Shown: one piece after another, positions 47,402-60,314 of the stretch
Layout: each line of letters opens with the position of its first letter
Numbering within the stretch: position 1 is the first letter of the stretch
NCBI GenBank assembly: GCA_023091665.1
Contig: JALJCQ010000001.1
Location: 2,294,001 to 2,358,000 of the forward strand
DNA: 64,000 nt
Reading direction: 5' to 3'
Source of the DNA: Pythium myriotylum
Taxonomy: Eukaryota; Oomycota; Peronosporomycetes; Pythiales; Pythiaceae
Position numbers and translations under genes: made by a program
The notes under the pieces: model-generated
What the model saw: the letters and a program-made list of their open reading frames with translations, nothing else
Databases searched by the model: none
What the model was told of the DNA's origin: nothing

Positions 47402-50400
47402 TCAGTCGTGGTCTTCCGCATCGCCGTCCCCTGGCACATCTTCTTCGACAACTTGGGTGATCTCATGACCAAGATTGAAACTGCCCTTCGTCTCCAAGCT
47501 CGAGGGTGTCGGTGGTTCTGCAGTTGACGGTGTTGTCGAGCCGAGCGGCTGCACGTTCGCCATGCTCTTGGTTGCAGCTAAAGCAGGTAACTTGAACATC
47601 GGGTACTCGCTAGGAAAGTGGGTCTGCCAAGTCGACAGTTGGTCAAGTGAGAGCGATCGCTGCTTCAACTGAGATGGAAGGATAGATGTTGCTGCCTGAG
47701 CATTGATGGCCTCGACGAACAGAGACCGTTCTTGTTGTTGAAGCATCGCTCGCACGAAGAGGACGCGATTCTCAGGTAAAGGCACAACATGTTTCGACAT
47801 GAACATGCCCTTGGTCATCAGCACTGCTCTTCGCCGCGGAGTGTAATCTTCTTCAATGAAGTAAAGCGTCATCTTGCTATCCTCAGCGGTGGGGTGCCAT
47901 TCAACGAGCACGACTTCATCTGCCTGCAGCTCCCACAAAACCTCATACTTCTGTCCCGCCTTCACGTCGACATACAGAATGCGCTTCCTCGTCACGACGA
48001 AACACTTCTGTTTAAGATCCACGTGGCCAACGTAACCATCACTCCGATACCTTCCACCACGAAGCTTCCCAACCATCTCTTCCCCAAAAGACTCCACGTA
48101 CGAGTACACTTTGAGACGTCGCGTCCGGACGTCGATGTGTCGCGGCGGACGAGCACGCATCAGGAGAGCCTTTGTGTTGGGATCAATTGCATCTCGTAAC
48201 GTCGCAACCGTATTCGCAGCAGCCAGTGAGACTCCCAATACAGGTTTTAACACGAATCCAAAAACCCCAGCGAACACTCCAGGGATTACGCCACGTACAC
48301 CGCTCATCTCCACTGCGCGAATTGGTGATACTACGATACCTGAAATACCTTGCGCGAAGCCTTGGTAGATATTATGGGTTGCCGGGTATCCAGTGTACTC
48401 GTCAAGTTTCAGACAAGCCTCTGACAGTCCTAGTGAAGAGGCAGCGAGGATTCGAGCAAAGAAGTCAAGCAGCGTGTACACAGATGCGCGAACGAGAGAG
48501 TATGTTCCTCGTCCCATCCCCAATGCGAATTCTGTCGGGCTCTGTGTTAAGTCACGTGAGAAGTAGAATATGTATGCAAAAACCCAGCGATCCGTACCTT
48601 AGAAATACCATGGACAGGCTCATTGATAAAGTCTTGAAAGCCACTTCTCAGATTTCTCCAAGCAACCATTGGGTTGCCAAACACGTCTACGCTGCCCAAG
48701 ATGACATACGCCTGACGGAGAGCCTCACTCTGATAGTGCGACACTAGCCTTGAGGCAAGAGCGTCGGGCTGAATGAACGAGTGACCAATTGTAATGGCCT
48801 TGAGATGGAACGGAGCATTCGCAATTTTTGCTAAGCTCGTGCCAATAGCGTTGATTATTAGACGCAGCGGCCCAACAGTAGCAGGAGGATTTCGCCCTGC
48901 ATCTGTCCACGAATTGAGTCCTTCAACCATCGCTCCAACACTCACACCGAACGAGAAGCTGACAGTGGCCTGTCAGAGTGAACACATTAGTGAATGATCT
49001 GCCCACCTCGCTGCAAACAACTCACCCGAATTGGATCGACGTGAAACTCCTCGAAGTACAACTTCTTAGCTTCGGCTCTTGACACCAATCTCCCGTGATG
49101 GTTTGCGTGCGTTGTGATAGTTGACATCGAGCGATGGTCACCGTGCTGGCTATGGACAGTGTCACGATCTGTAATAGTTGAGGAGGATGCGAGAACCGAT
49201 GCTGTCCCATCCTCTCTCATCACATCCAGAATCTCAACCCCTACCTCCAAACTCGCGTTATACTCGTCCAGCAGCATTGTTGCTTGGCTAAACTTCGACA
49301 CATCCCAGCCTCTCCCAACACCGCTTGCTGGATCACGTCCAGTTGAAACAGGAGAGTGCACAAATACTGGCAAGAGTTGATAGAGCAATGAACCGTCGAC
49401 CCGGACATGGAGAGGCAACACTCGCAAATTGAAGTGACGAATAAAATCGATCCCGGCATATCCATCATGTTTGACGAGTTGGACATCAACGACTGGAACG
49501 TTAACCACTTTGCCATCAATGACGCGACTTCGCGCACTTGGGTTCGAGAAGCGTAGTAGCACCGGATAAGGTGTAACCGGAAGCTGGTTATCAATTTGAA
49601 AATCGCGCATCTGAAAGCGCACGGCTACAACTTTGGGGTGCTGTTCTCTCGCAAATCGCGATGTCGGTGCCCCTGTTGATTTGTCTGCATCGTCATCACC
49701 ATCGCTCACAAACATCTCTAGATTCAAACCTGAGAAGGAAACGTAGACCAGCTCTCTGGGTGAATTGTCAATGATCGACACACCAACACCCTGTAGCTGT
49801 ACGAGCAGTTCGAAAGCAACATGTGACAGGTACTTGTACGGGAATGCTCGCACCATCTTCGTCTCTTTCGCTTCTGTGGCACTCGCATTGCCACTCGCAT
49901 CAATACCTCCTGCAGCTCGAATCCGAGTATCCGTAAATCGAAGAACACGCGTCGGTCCATCGGCAGTGATTTCAATGCCTAAAGTCCCACCAAGACCATC
50001 CGGGAAGCGATAGATTTTGTCGAGGATGAATGATCCGATTCTTAGCGGGCGGCTATTGTCACCTGCAGCAGATGGAAGCATGTCCACAACAAGAACACGA
50101 TCTTGAGTGGGCTCATCCCAAGCATAATCAAGGCTATGATGTGGAAGAAGAATTTCGCTCCGTCGCACACTGTGCTGGTGGATTCGAAAAGTCTCAAGCG
50201 AGTAATTCTCGATTCGGTACGGAGGGGCGCTGGAATTCTCTTCGCGCAAGTACACGCAAACACACGGACCGTCGACCTTCAGGACGACTCGAACCAATCT
50301 TGTTGCGCGAGTGGAATCATTCCTCATTCGAACTACGTATTCGCGAGCTTCCCCCAAGGGAACTGCTCCACTCCAAGACCATCCGGGCTCCGCAAGACGG

Positions 50401-53400
50401 CAGCGAATTGTCTTGCTTCGAGCGAAGGGCAAACTCCAATGGAAGTCAGCATACCCGCCCGATTCCAGATGCAACGCAGGATTGAGAGCAGAGACTACAC
50501 TTCCTGTCCCTTGCTCATCCACCCCAGGAAGCGATCGGGGCGAAGAATGGCACACTTCGACTGATGCGTCCATTGTGTTGATTATCATGAATCGTGGAGT
50601 CAACATGATCACTTTGGTCCGTGAGTAACGTCCCTTGGCTGTCGATATTGAGTACCCAATACTGTATACACGGTCCAAACTGAAGTCCGTCGCTTCCAGT
50701 TCTCCAGAGGTTCCAGGTTGATCGAGAACAATCGAATCAGTCCAATTTTTCGAGGCAGATTCACCGATTCCACTTCCAATACGCCGATCCAGCTCGTTCA
50801 CGCGTATGCGCACACAACCACGCTCGGGATGAGAACTAGAATGACACGCTTGAAGTACTTCCAACTGCCCAACTACTCGCGAATCATCAATCGGCCGTGG
50901 AAGTAGATCCAGTAGGCCCTTGATCGGCGGGATGCTTGGGATTAACCCTGGGTGTCTCCTAGGCTGGTCTTCCACTGGGGTATTACCAATCTCAGGTCGA
51001 GGGAGCGGATCTTTGCTACCGTGTACCCCTTCATTTGAAAACTCTCCGTTCTCTACAGGGCGTACAAGATGGGAGTGGATTGAATGACGATTCGCCCGGC
51101 TTTGCTCTTCCTTCAATAGAAGCTCATCACGATCAAGTCGCTTTTGGCCAGCTAAGAGCATTGTTGAATGTTCATAGCTCGCCTTATCGTCGTCGTGCTC
51201 ATATTCCAGCTTAAGACCGGTCAAATTGACGATCCAATAAGGAACGAAAAGCGATATTTCTCGGCAACGTCCCATGACTGTTTGAGCTTCTGCGGAAACG
51301 TGCAATTGCGCACTGCTCGACAAATCGGCTAGACGAATCCGATACACATCCTCAGGTAAGTCTTCCACGATTCTAAACGGCTCACTCCACTCAAACCCCT
51401 TGATTCTCACTTGGAGTTCAAGTGGCGTATCCCAATCGCAAAGGTGCCACGTAAGTGACTCCGCAACGTTGATAATTCCTCGCTCTCGAAGACGTTGTTG
51501 GCAGTCTTCCCAACCCAGATTAACGCTTGTGCTTGGATTGTTAACACCGTCCGTTGCAGGTGTCCAATCACCGGGAGTTGCGAGGCAGTATTCTAACGGC
51601 GCTGCAGTCAGGTTGTGGATCACCAGTGGTGGTTGAAATGCGACCTTGCGTTGGTACAGGGACTTACTTGCCATCAATAGCGTGGCACTCATCATAAAGG
51701 GACGCACTGGGCGATCACCGTAGAGGCGGTGGAACTTGATAGCACACTGTGGTTCACCGTTCAATGAATGGGGCGAGTCCTCGCCAGCAGTACTTCCAAC
51801 CGCAGGAGTAATCGCCCGCTCAAACAGTGGGAGATGTACTCGCTTCTTTGCGTAAGCCTTCGGTAACTGAACAATAGACCCCTCTGTCAGTGATTTCATG
51901 TCCGGCGGTCGAACCATTAAATAGCCGTCCGTCGCTGAAACCAGATTAACAGGGACAGGTAGCGTCGATGAAGCTGCGACTACAGCCTTCCATGAAGGGA
52001 TAAGATGCCCACGAGGAGCCCCGGCTCGAAACGGTGGAGAAGCCGTGCGACGCAGTGGGGGAACGTATTCAATCTCCAAATCTGAAGCCGTGTTGTTCTC
52101 GAGGACAAGCGTGGAGCGAACAACAAACACTTTGATGCCTCGTTCGACGAGAACGTCAATGACGCACTCGCACTTGCGAACACGGGAACTTACCAAATCT
52201 GCATCCAAATCAACAAGGGCATACAGTCTCGAGTCTGCTTGGTCAACTGGGATGGCAAACTCGCTCTCCCACCGACGAACACTTCCACGAGGCTCTCGTT
52301 CCTGATCGAACTTGCCACACTCGTCCCCATCTTCGACTGCAATATACAATTGTCGTCCAATAAACTGGTCAGACTCTGAGTCTCCGAATGAGTATTCGCC
52401 GCTCTTTGAACGGGACCTGGCTGTGAACAACAGTGGCTCCTCAGCGCCTGGAGACATTACATTATCACGACAAGCAGGTCCCCAGTAACGCAAAGTGAGA
52501 CCAGTTTCGTTTCTGATCCAGTACGTAGAATACTCGGATCGATCGGACGAGTCGATCGCGGCTCCACGACTCATCCATTCCCACGCACGACTCGCCGCCA
52601 TAATGTTGGTTATGAGCGCATCAGTCACGTTCCACTGGAAGAATTCAGCCGAGGAGATTGTAACCTTCCAGGGTGCTACTTCCCGAAAACTGACAGCTTC
52701 AAAATCGCGAGTACTAACACTAGATTTGTAATAGGCCCGATCTTGTGCGCACGTCAGAGTGAAACTCCAAGGCTCAATGAGAGGCTCGGATGCAACCAAT
52801 CGCAAGTTATGGTACCAGGCTTCGAGACTGCAAGATCCGTTGATGTCGGTTCCAAAGTCAGTCACATCTTTGAAAGAAACATGAAGAGGCCCGACGCGGA
52901 ATCCAACGACCGGGGAATCTTCATCGACGAGGTTGTTGATCAAGCGAAATTTCAAGATATCAACGTCAACAGCAATCTCAACGACGTGAGGTATGTGAGA
53001 CAGAATGTTTTTATCTTGATCAACGACAGATCGATCGTCCCCATCCGTGTCCAACTCGGACAGCTCCAAGTACGGATCATGAGCTGCTATCGATGCCAGA
53101 GGGGATCGAACGTGGGCTTCGGCACCAGATAATGCAGAGACAGCCGAAACGATTCGCAGAATCACTGGCAAGTCTTTATAAGCGAGTCTCGACGAAACAG
53201 TGGTGACAGATAGTGCCGAGTTGATGGATCTCCACACATCCCACGAGGCATTAACTGGTATTGCACTCAGAGATACATCTGCCGAGTCGTCAAGGGTAGG
53301 TCGGTGATGTTTAATAGCCGACAGATTGAGAGCGACGGTGACCGGCTCGATCAGCTCATACGACTGCATAGTCTCATCGGTAGGACTTCCAAGGTGAACA

Positions 53401-56400
53401 CGAATACCTGCTGCCTTTGCCGCCACATAAAACTTGTCGGATTTCGAGGATGAGGCATCGAGCTTTGACGAATCGTACTCGACGGGTTTCTCACAATCGA
53501 CGACGAACCGGCTTGATAGACACAATCCAAACGAATCGCGCTCTCGATCTGATGAGAGTAACCATATCTGGAACTCCGAAAGTTCGGCACGAACTGTCCA
53601 CGCAAACTTGCTCCTAAGTTGGGTGACAGGTCCATCGCTGCAAGTGATCGTCTCTTCAATATCCTTTTGTTTGCTTGTAATTGCTGATTCTCTCATCGAG
53701 TCTCCGAGGCTGTTCTTGCGAACTCTCACCGACCCATAGTTAACCACACGTTCCTGAGAGGCAGAAAGGTCTGTGCCTAATGATCCTGTGGACGGGTCGG
53801 CAAGAGCCAATGCGGTGGACTGTTGATCAATAGTCGATATGATTCGTGGATCTTGATGAGCCAGCTTCTGGGCCAAGCTAACAGCTACAGTGACAGCATA
53901 GTTCTCAATGCGGAGTAATGTCCGCGGCAAGATACATAACCGCGCAGATGACATCAGCACTGAACATGAAATGACTCTCTCTGGATCACGGTCCTCGGGT
54001 AGAAACACTAACTTGTACGAAAAGTTGACCTGAAGTTGTGGGTCAGGGTTTTCCCTTGCGTTTCTGTCAGGCACTTTTGTCAGAATTCCGGACATGAATT
54101 CCTACACACAAGATTCGACGTTAGCCAGCCTTCAAGTTAAGACCCATATCCATAAGACTCACAGAAGAGTCAGACACCAAATCTTGGATCGACAACTCAT
54201 GAATAGATAGGCGTCCAGCAAAACGTTGTTCTCTATGGCTGCTATCGCTTCCACAGCCTCCGATATCCAAAGAGCCAACCACGTTGGAGAGAACGATCTC
54301 GGCAATAGGAACTAAAGTCGGCGCGGTAGTCACACTTCGAAATCCAGTCTCTTCTTGCGCGAATGAGAAATTATGGCGTCGGCGGCGAGGAGACCCGGCG
54401 TTAGTCACACCACCTAGAACAGCGTCGCGAGCAAGATGTGGTTCAGCAGCTTCCATGGTAGTCTTCAACCAACCCTCAAAATCTGGGTTATGTTTGGATA
54501 CCATGACGATATGCAGTGATTCAATAGCCATTTCCACCACTAACCAACCCGAAGGGCTGGAGGTGGCGAGTTCGACGTCAGCATTAGCTCTCTTTCGTCT
54601 GCTGAACAACGGGCTGCGCATCGTGTTATCGATTACTTGAATAGTTGGATCGATCACATCATTCCACAGGTCGAGCGCGAGACACAGATATCTCTCTCCA
54701 ATGTTGAGCTTGACGGGTGACAGGGCAATATTCACGCGCCTAGGGAGGGACTGTCTTCCAAACTCGTCGGTGCTTCGATGCTCGTTGCCAACCTCAACAC
54801 GGATTGTTGTTTCTTCCAGAACCTTCGTATGGTCGGATCGTGTCGCAACTAACGCACCATTCACCAACACGACCAGATAGCCGTCCGTGCTCACATCTCG
54901 ATTTGAATCGAGCGCATCATCACGACCAGCTTTGATTGTAATCGCACCAAGGTCAATGACCACAGCCTCGTCGGACTCCGAATACCCCTGCCCACATGCA
55001 ATGATGATGGAAGGATGAACAAGCTCAATGACGATGTCGAGACCGAAACTGAAGCGACCTCCGCGGGGTATTTTAGGAGATGGTTGCATCGGTGTCGATG
55101 CAGGAGGCGTCAGTATATCCGGTTCTCGGTGTTGTTGTACTCGTTGGTGGTAAGCGCGTTGAGGTTCTGCGGATAAAGATTCTGTCCTTTTGTGTCGACG
55201 ATGCAGCCCAGTCCCTGCTGGTATATCTTCTCTTGCGATGAAGCGAGCAGCCAGTGATCCGTGGATAATGTAATTCGCGATGCTCTCAGCAAATGCACTT
55301 TGTACTTGAAGTCGGACAGGCTGAACACGAACAGCAAGCCGAGATCTCACCATCACCTCTGCATCACTTGTACCTTCAGCATCAGCATCAGATTGATCAA
55401 AGTGCTTGTTGATTGTAGCGTCGAGTTCCACAACTTTGTCTCCACTTGCCAATGCTTCTTGCTCAAGACCAAATATCTCGAAGTAAGGTTTGCGCGGTAT
55501 TCCATCCTTTTCTCCGAGACCTGATACATCTCTCGCAGAACTCAAGTCGAATAATTTTATGTCCTGGATGGCTCCTCGAATGTTAATGCCAGTGGTTCCT
55601 TGAACTCCTCTGGTCATTCGAAGCTTGGTTCCAACGATAGCCATAGAGGTAACAGCATCACCTCGGTCGCTGAACAAGATTGACACAGACTGCAGTTGTA
55701 CGCCTATCGTTAACGCGATAGGCGCAGCGTTAGGAGCATTCGACTTCAGGACTGATTGTTCGTGGGCAATGAACTCATTTCTGGCACGCTCGAGATCAGC
55801 TAGAACAGAATCCGTCAGTATGACTGGAAGCGAGAACTCCTGGGTTACCGATGACGTTAGATCAGGTGGCGGGGGAATGGCATCGACGAAGTCTTCGTCT
55901 CCGTCATCATCTGCTGCAGTGACATTCGAGCTCTGTGAAACCTTGTACCATGACTCTTCGAATAACTCCAGCAATGAACAGACGTAAGACTGATCGCAGA
56001 CTAGGTGAACAGCACCAAACCGAACACTAATTTCTCGACTGACTTCGTAGCTGGTTTGTCGATCGCATTGAGATCCGAAACCGAGCTCCAACAAGCTTCC
56101 ACCCAAGCTCGGCCCAGGTCCATTCTGAACCGAAATGACTCGTTCACGCTGACGACTGACCTTTCGACGGGAGCCTCCAGAGGCAGCATAAGGAAAGCTC
56201 CGACGTGGAGGTGCGAGTAAATCAAATGGAGCACTGATGGCCGGGCATGAAAAGAGCAAATATTCAGAGGATCTTCCACCCACTTCGACAAAATCTTCCA
56301 CATCAAGTGAGCGGATCTGCACGTCAACCTGAGTTGACAATGTTTTCTTTGCAATACGAACTCGAAATCCCTCCACCTTCAGTAATAAGGTTCCACTTTC

Positions 56401-59400
56401 AGGAGTATCATCCTCGAAAATTCCGGAATGCTCGAATCGATACGATGATGGGGGGACGGAAACCGGCGTCGGTTTTTTCAACTGGATTGCGATGACTGGA
56501 ACGGTGAAAGAGCAAACGAACAGTCTACGATCGATCAAATCTCCACTTGGAAGGGTCATCGAGCCACGACGACCATGCTTTCTCTCTTGTGTTCGAGTGG
56601 GCGAGTTCTGAAGTCGTGAACGAGCACCACCTGATTGAGGTGCCGCAGTATTTTTTTCACCGGAATCAAGAACAAACGTATCCAGCTCAAGTGAATACTG
56701 ATCCCGCGTCTCGTCCAATCCCGAGAATGGCAAGTCAACGGTTCCGCTAGTAATACTGAACCAGGTATCATCACTTTCTGCGTCCGAGAGTTCTTCGGAT
56801 CCACTCTTGTCATCGATGAGGTCGTGGAGTTCCATCTTCCTGGAGTTGAAGTGGTCTCCGCTGTCTGGATTCATACCAGTAGAGCTCAGAAATTGCTCCC
56901 CCGGACCCTTTATGAAGGTGCCATCTCTATCGAGAAACGACCTACTCATCGATTGGATGGACTTCATTCCACTAGGCATGTCTAGTGGACGTGCGGACGT
57001 GCCAAATCGTTCAACAAGTGCGAGCAGCTGGAAATACTTCTCGAGTGACATATTAAACGTCAATGCTGGGAGATCAGCATGAACGTAAAACCGCGTCAAT
57101 GTTGCATCAAGTGGAAGAACCGACGTTCTCAGGGTTACGTTGATGTTGAACCGCTCGACTAGCTCCCAGTCCGGACTAGGTAATGCATTGCCATTCAAGG
57201 CGGAACTTGTAGGAACACGTAAGCCGTTCTTGAAGAATTGTCCAGACGCTGCCTTCCCATGTGGTATCAATATAACATGAACATTTGTGACTGAGAGTGT
57301 GAACTTGTCATAAAACTCTTCTTTCCAGCGGATTGCGCCCTCTCCTTTCTCAGCATCATCGTACAGCTGGCGGACAAAACTCATGCTCGATGTCAGCTGA
57401 GGCGAGTTGTACGGAGTTGAAAGCACAAGAGATGACGGCGTTGCGCCAGTTGAGAAGCCCCCAGTTTGGCTTGCGGAGAGACTGGCGGTCTCGCTGTCAA
57501 GCTTACTTAGCCGGTCTGTCCTGAAATTGATGTGGCCTAGATCAATCACCATGCGTGAACAATTGTAATCCGAGTCACTTTGGGGTATGACAACGAGGGG
57601 AGCTTGGATGCGTAGATCTACTGATAACGCGACACGATTCGCCATCACGTAATGCAGCTTTGCCTCCGTTCGGGCCTTCAGGTTGACGATATCATTGAAT
57701 GAGGCGACTTCAAGTTCGGCCCATAGACCCAACACTTGCGGAGTGTTGAGAAATGACCCAAGTCGACCCCAGCACCTTGCTGTTGGGGAGAATACAATCT
57801 CCAGAGGTTCCATGTGTACATACAACGCTGCATCCGCTGCGACTCCGACTGGATTTGTTTCGTAGCTCATTAAAAATATCGGGCCAGCCATGCGGTTTGC
57901 AGACAATAACCCCCCGTCATCATCTGTGCTTGACATTGCTCGATCTTGTTTCCTCGTCAGCAGACGGGAAAACGCCATGCTGTCTGCACTTTCATCGAAT
58001 GCATCAATCGTTTGCAAAGACACGTCAACCCTCGTTGAGTCAGCTTTCGTGATTGCTGCAACCTGGAGGTGACTGAAGCTGCCAAGTAAAAAGTCCGTGG
58101 GAGCGTACCGTGCTCCATAGTTTGGATCGTCTCGGGTGAGACGCTTGTTTGTCTCTGGATCACTTGAAAGCGTAAAGGATCCCTTCCCCAAAGTCAACGT
58201 AACTCTCGAGACCAAGTCCGAGATATCTCCTTCATCGAGGGAATTCTGCTCGCTCGGGTACGCAAGTTCTGCAACACGGCGCTTTTTTGCTTTTTTCGAC
58301 GGCTCGTATTCAACCAGTTTGAAGAGTTCGCGTAATTCGACTTCAGGGAAATTACGTTTTGACACGCTTGAGTCCGTCGGTGACGGCGCGACTCCAACAC
58401 GTGAAGTCCAACCAAACATCCACTTACCCCACGAACGGTAGCGCTTTTCAGTCGGCAATGTTGAATCAGTGGCTTCAGTATCCACCGACTCTGAATCTGA
58501 AAATGGTGGCATTGGCATTTGCTGTTGTTCGCTCGTATCGGAGTCCGAAGTGTAATCATCTTCGTCAAGTTTTTTGTCAGCCAGATATCGAAAGAGAATG
58601 ATATCTTCAATTGGGCGCTTCCGTTCGATTGCTTCAAGTTCAGTCATATCAACCTGAGCACGAGAATGCATACTTGTGTTACTTGAATCGGTTCTCAGTG
58701 CCCCGGAAGTTGGAGCTCCAGAATCATCCTCATCAGTTTCTTCGTCGCTATCCACCAAAAGGTTGGACTGGTTAGGCCCAAGCTCTAGCCGCCGGATTTG
58801 ACGCATCCAAAGTTGTATGTATCGAATACGATCATCTCTTCGCTCCTTCATGTACTTCCAGGACCAGCGGAGTTTCTTCTTGCGATTGTCGTCAATGATT
58901 GCGTTAATTGCATACTGCCACCACTCAGTTGCGGATGAATCAAAAACGGACAGGCGGGGGCGAAATTTGCGATATTGTTGGTATTTCTTGTGATGCTCAG
59001 GAACCTGGAATGCCGAAGCGAGATAAAGCAAGTCGCAATATTGGGACTCTTCCAATCGTATACCAATCTCCGCAACATTGATGTCTACTTCAAACTTGGG
59101 AATGGTTAGATCGGACGGATCTCGATTCACGATGAGTCTTGCACTCGAATCCACTGGCTTCAAAATGAAGTGGTGACGTTGATGGGTTGGGTACAACTGA
59201 AGCGGGTGACGATCATCAAAGCGCTTAGGGATAGAGTGGTTGAACGCGCGACAGAAGTCTTCTAGTGGGCAGCTCTTGAAATCAATTCGTTGGTTCCTCA
59301 ATACCTCGCAATGCGGATCAAGATATACGCTCAGATGGTTCAGCTCGACCATCTTGTAAATGCGCGGCTCGCTGTTCTTCGAACTGTCAACGTAGGATGG

Positions 59401-60104
59401 TTGCCAGTTGGAGTTCGTGGACTGATCATTACGAAGTCATGGTTGAGGAATCAGGATGAGGTACACACGACAAGCAAATACGTCACCTGCGCGTGCACTG
59501 ACTCGATTGTGAGACCGACAGCAAATGGGTGATCACCAGTGACGTGATCTTCGAGACGCACGTGGATTCGTCGAATATGAAGCTATGACGACGCCTCGTC
59601 AGGCACGAACTCATTGCGGTTCTTGCAAAAGAGTCCGCAGATACATACCTCGATGTTGTCGATGATCTTGTTGACGAGCCTTGCAGTGAACCCGTCGTCT
59701 TTTGCCCGATGTGCAGTATCTTGCTGCTCAGCCACTTGCTTTTTCTTCGCCTCAGCATATAGCTGCTCGAGCAGCTGCTTCTTGATCGTGAACTCGTCCA
59801 TTTCCATCAGCACAGCCTCAATGTCAGCTTCCGTGTGCACAAGGAGATAGACGTCGTCGACCGTAAGCACGACCGACTCGGACTGCAAGCGGTTCCACGG
59901 GATCTTGAGCTCAATTGAGCCCACGACGCCACGCACGAGGTTGACGGACGGGTGCGCCACGACCTCGGGCTTGAGCTCCAGGTCGCGCAGCACGACGTAG
60001 CCCGACCACACAGCCACGCTGATCTTGTCTGAGCTGAAGCACTTCGGGTCGATGAAGTTGCCCATGACGTTCGTCAGCACGCCGGTCACGAGCGTCTCGA
60101 ACAT
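47402..60104 (-). CDS. VPS13: VPS13-family bridge-like lipid transfer protein, about 4132 aa
   Basis: Rod-like protein that carries glycerolipids in bulk between organelles at contact sites. Six exons: 59649-60104, 59487-59582, 54163-59421, 49026-54101, 48598-48969 and 47402-48541. All introns (56-66 nt) are phase 0. The Chorein_N start (MFETLVTGVLTNVMGNFID..) and second-exon IRRIHVRLEDHVTGDHPFAVG are typical. The middle holds repeating beta segments of the lipid groove. The VPS13 adaptor-binding (SHR-BD) region is about 2450-3250 (PLVIHNLTAAPLEYCLA). The C-terminus has the ATG2-C-like helices (NAPFHLKAITIGH, ILGSVDVFGNPMVAW, GFAQGISGIVVSPIRAVE) and a PH-like domain about 3880-3990. The junction at 54102-54162 uses GTGAGT with a CTAAC branch site, so the gene is not broken there. 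Confidence 0.92.
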
Positions 60105-60314
60105 GGTGGCAGCCAGGTCTTCGTGCGTGGTCGGTCACCAATGCTGCGCAAAAGCATCGCAACGCAGTGAAAGTTGGTGTGGACCACACTCGAGTGCCAC
60201 CCATTTCCTGAGGTGCAATCATGAGCTTCAAGCAAGGTTTTATGGGGTTAACTTATAGGGTGCTCGCTTTTCTTGACCGGCGCCCCTCAGAAACCAGGGG
60301 GGACGATCGCCACG

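Noticed and set aside
48987..54095. A separate 1702-residue gene
   Set aside because: It is exon 4 of VPS13; clean splice signals at both ends and family-specific C-terminal sequence in the next exons join it.
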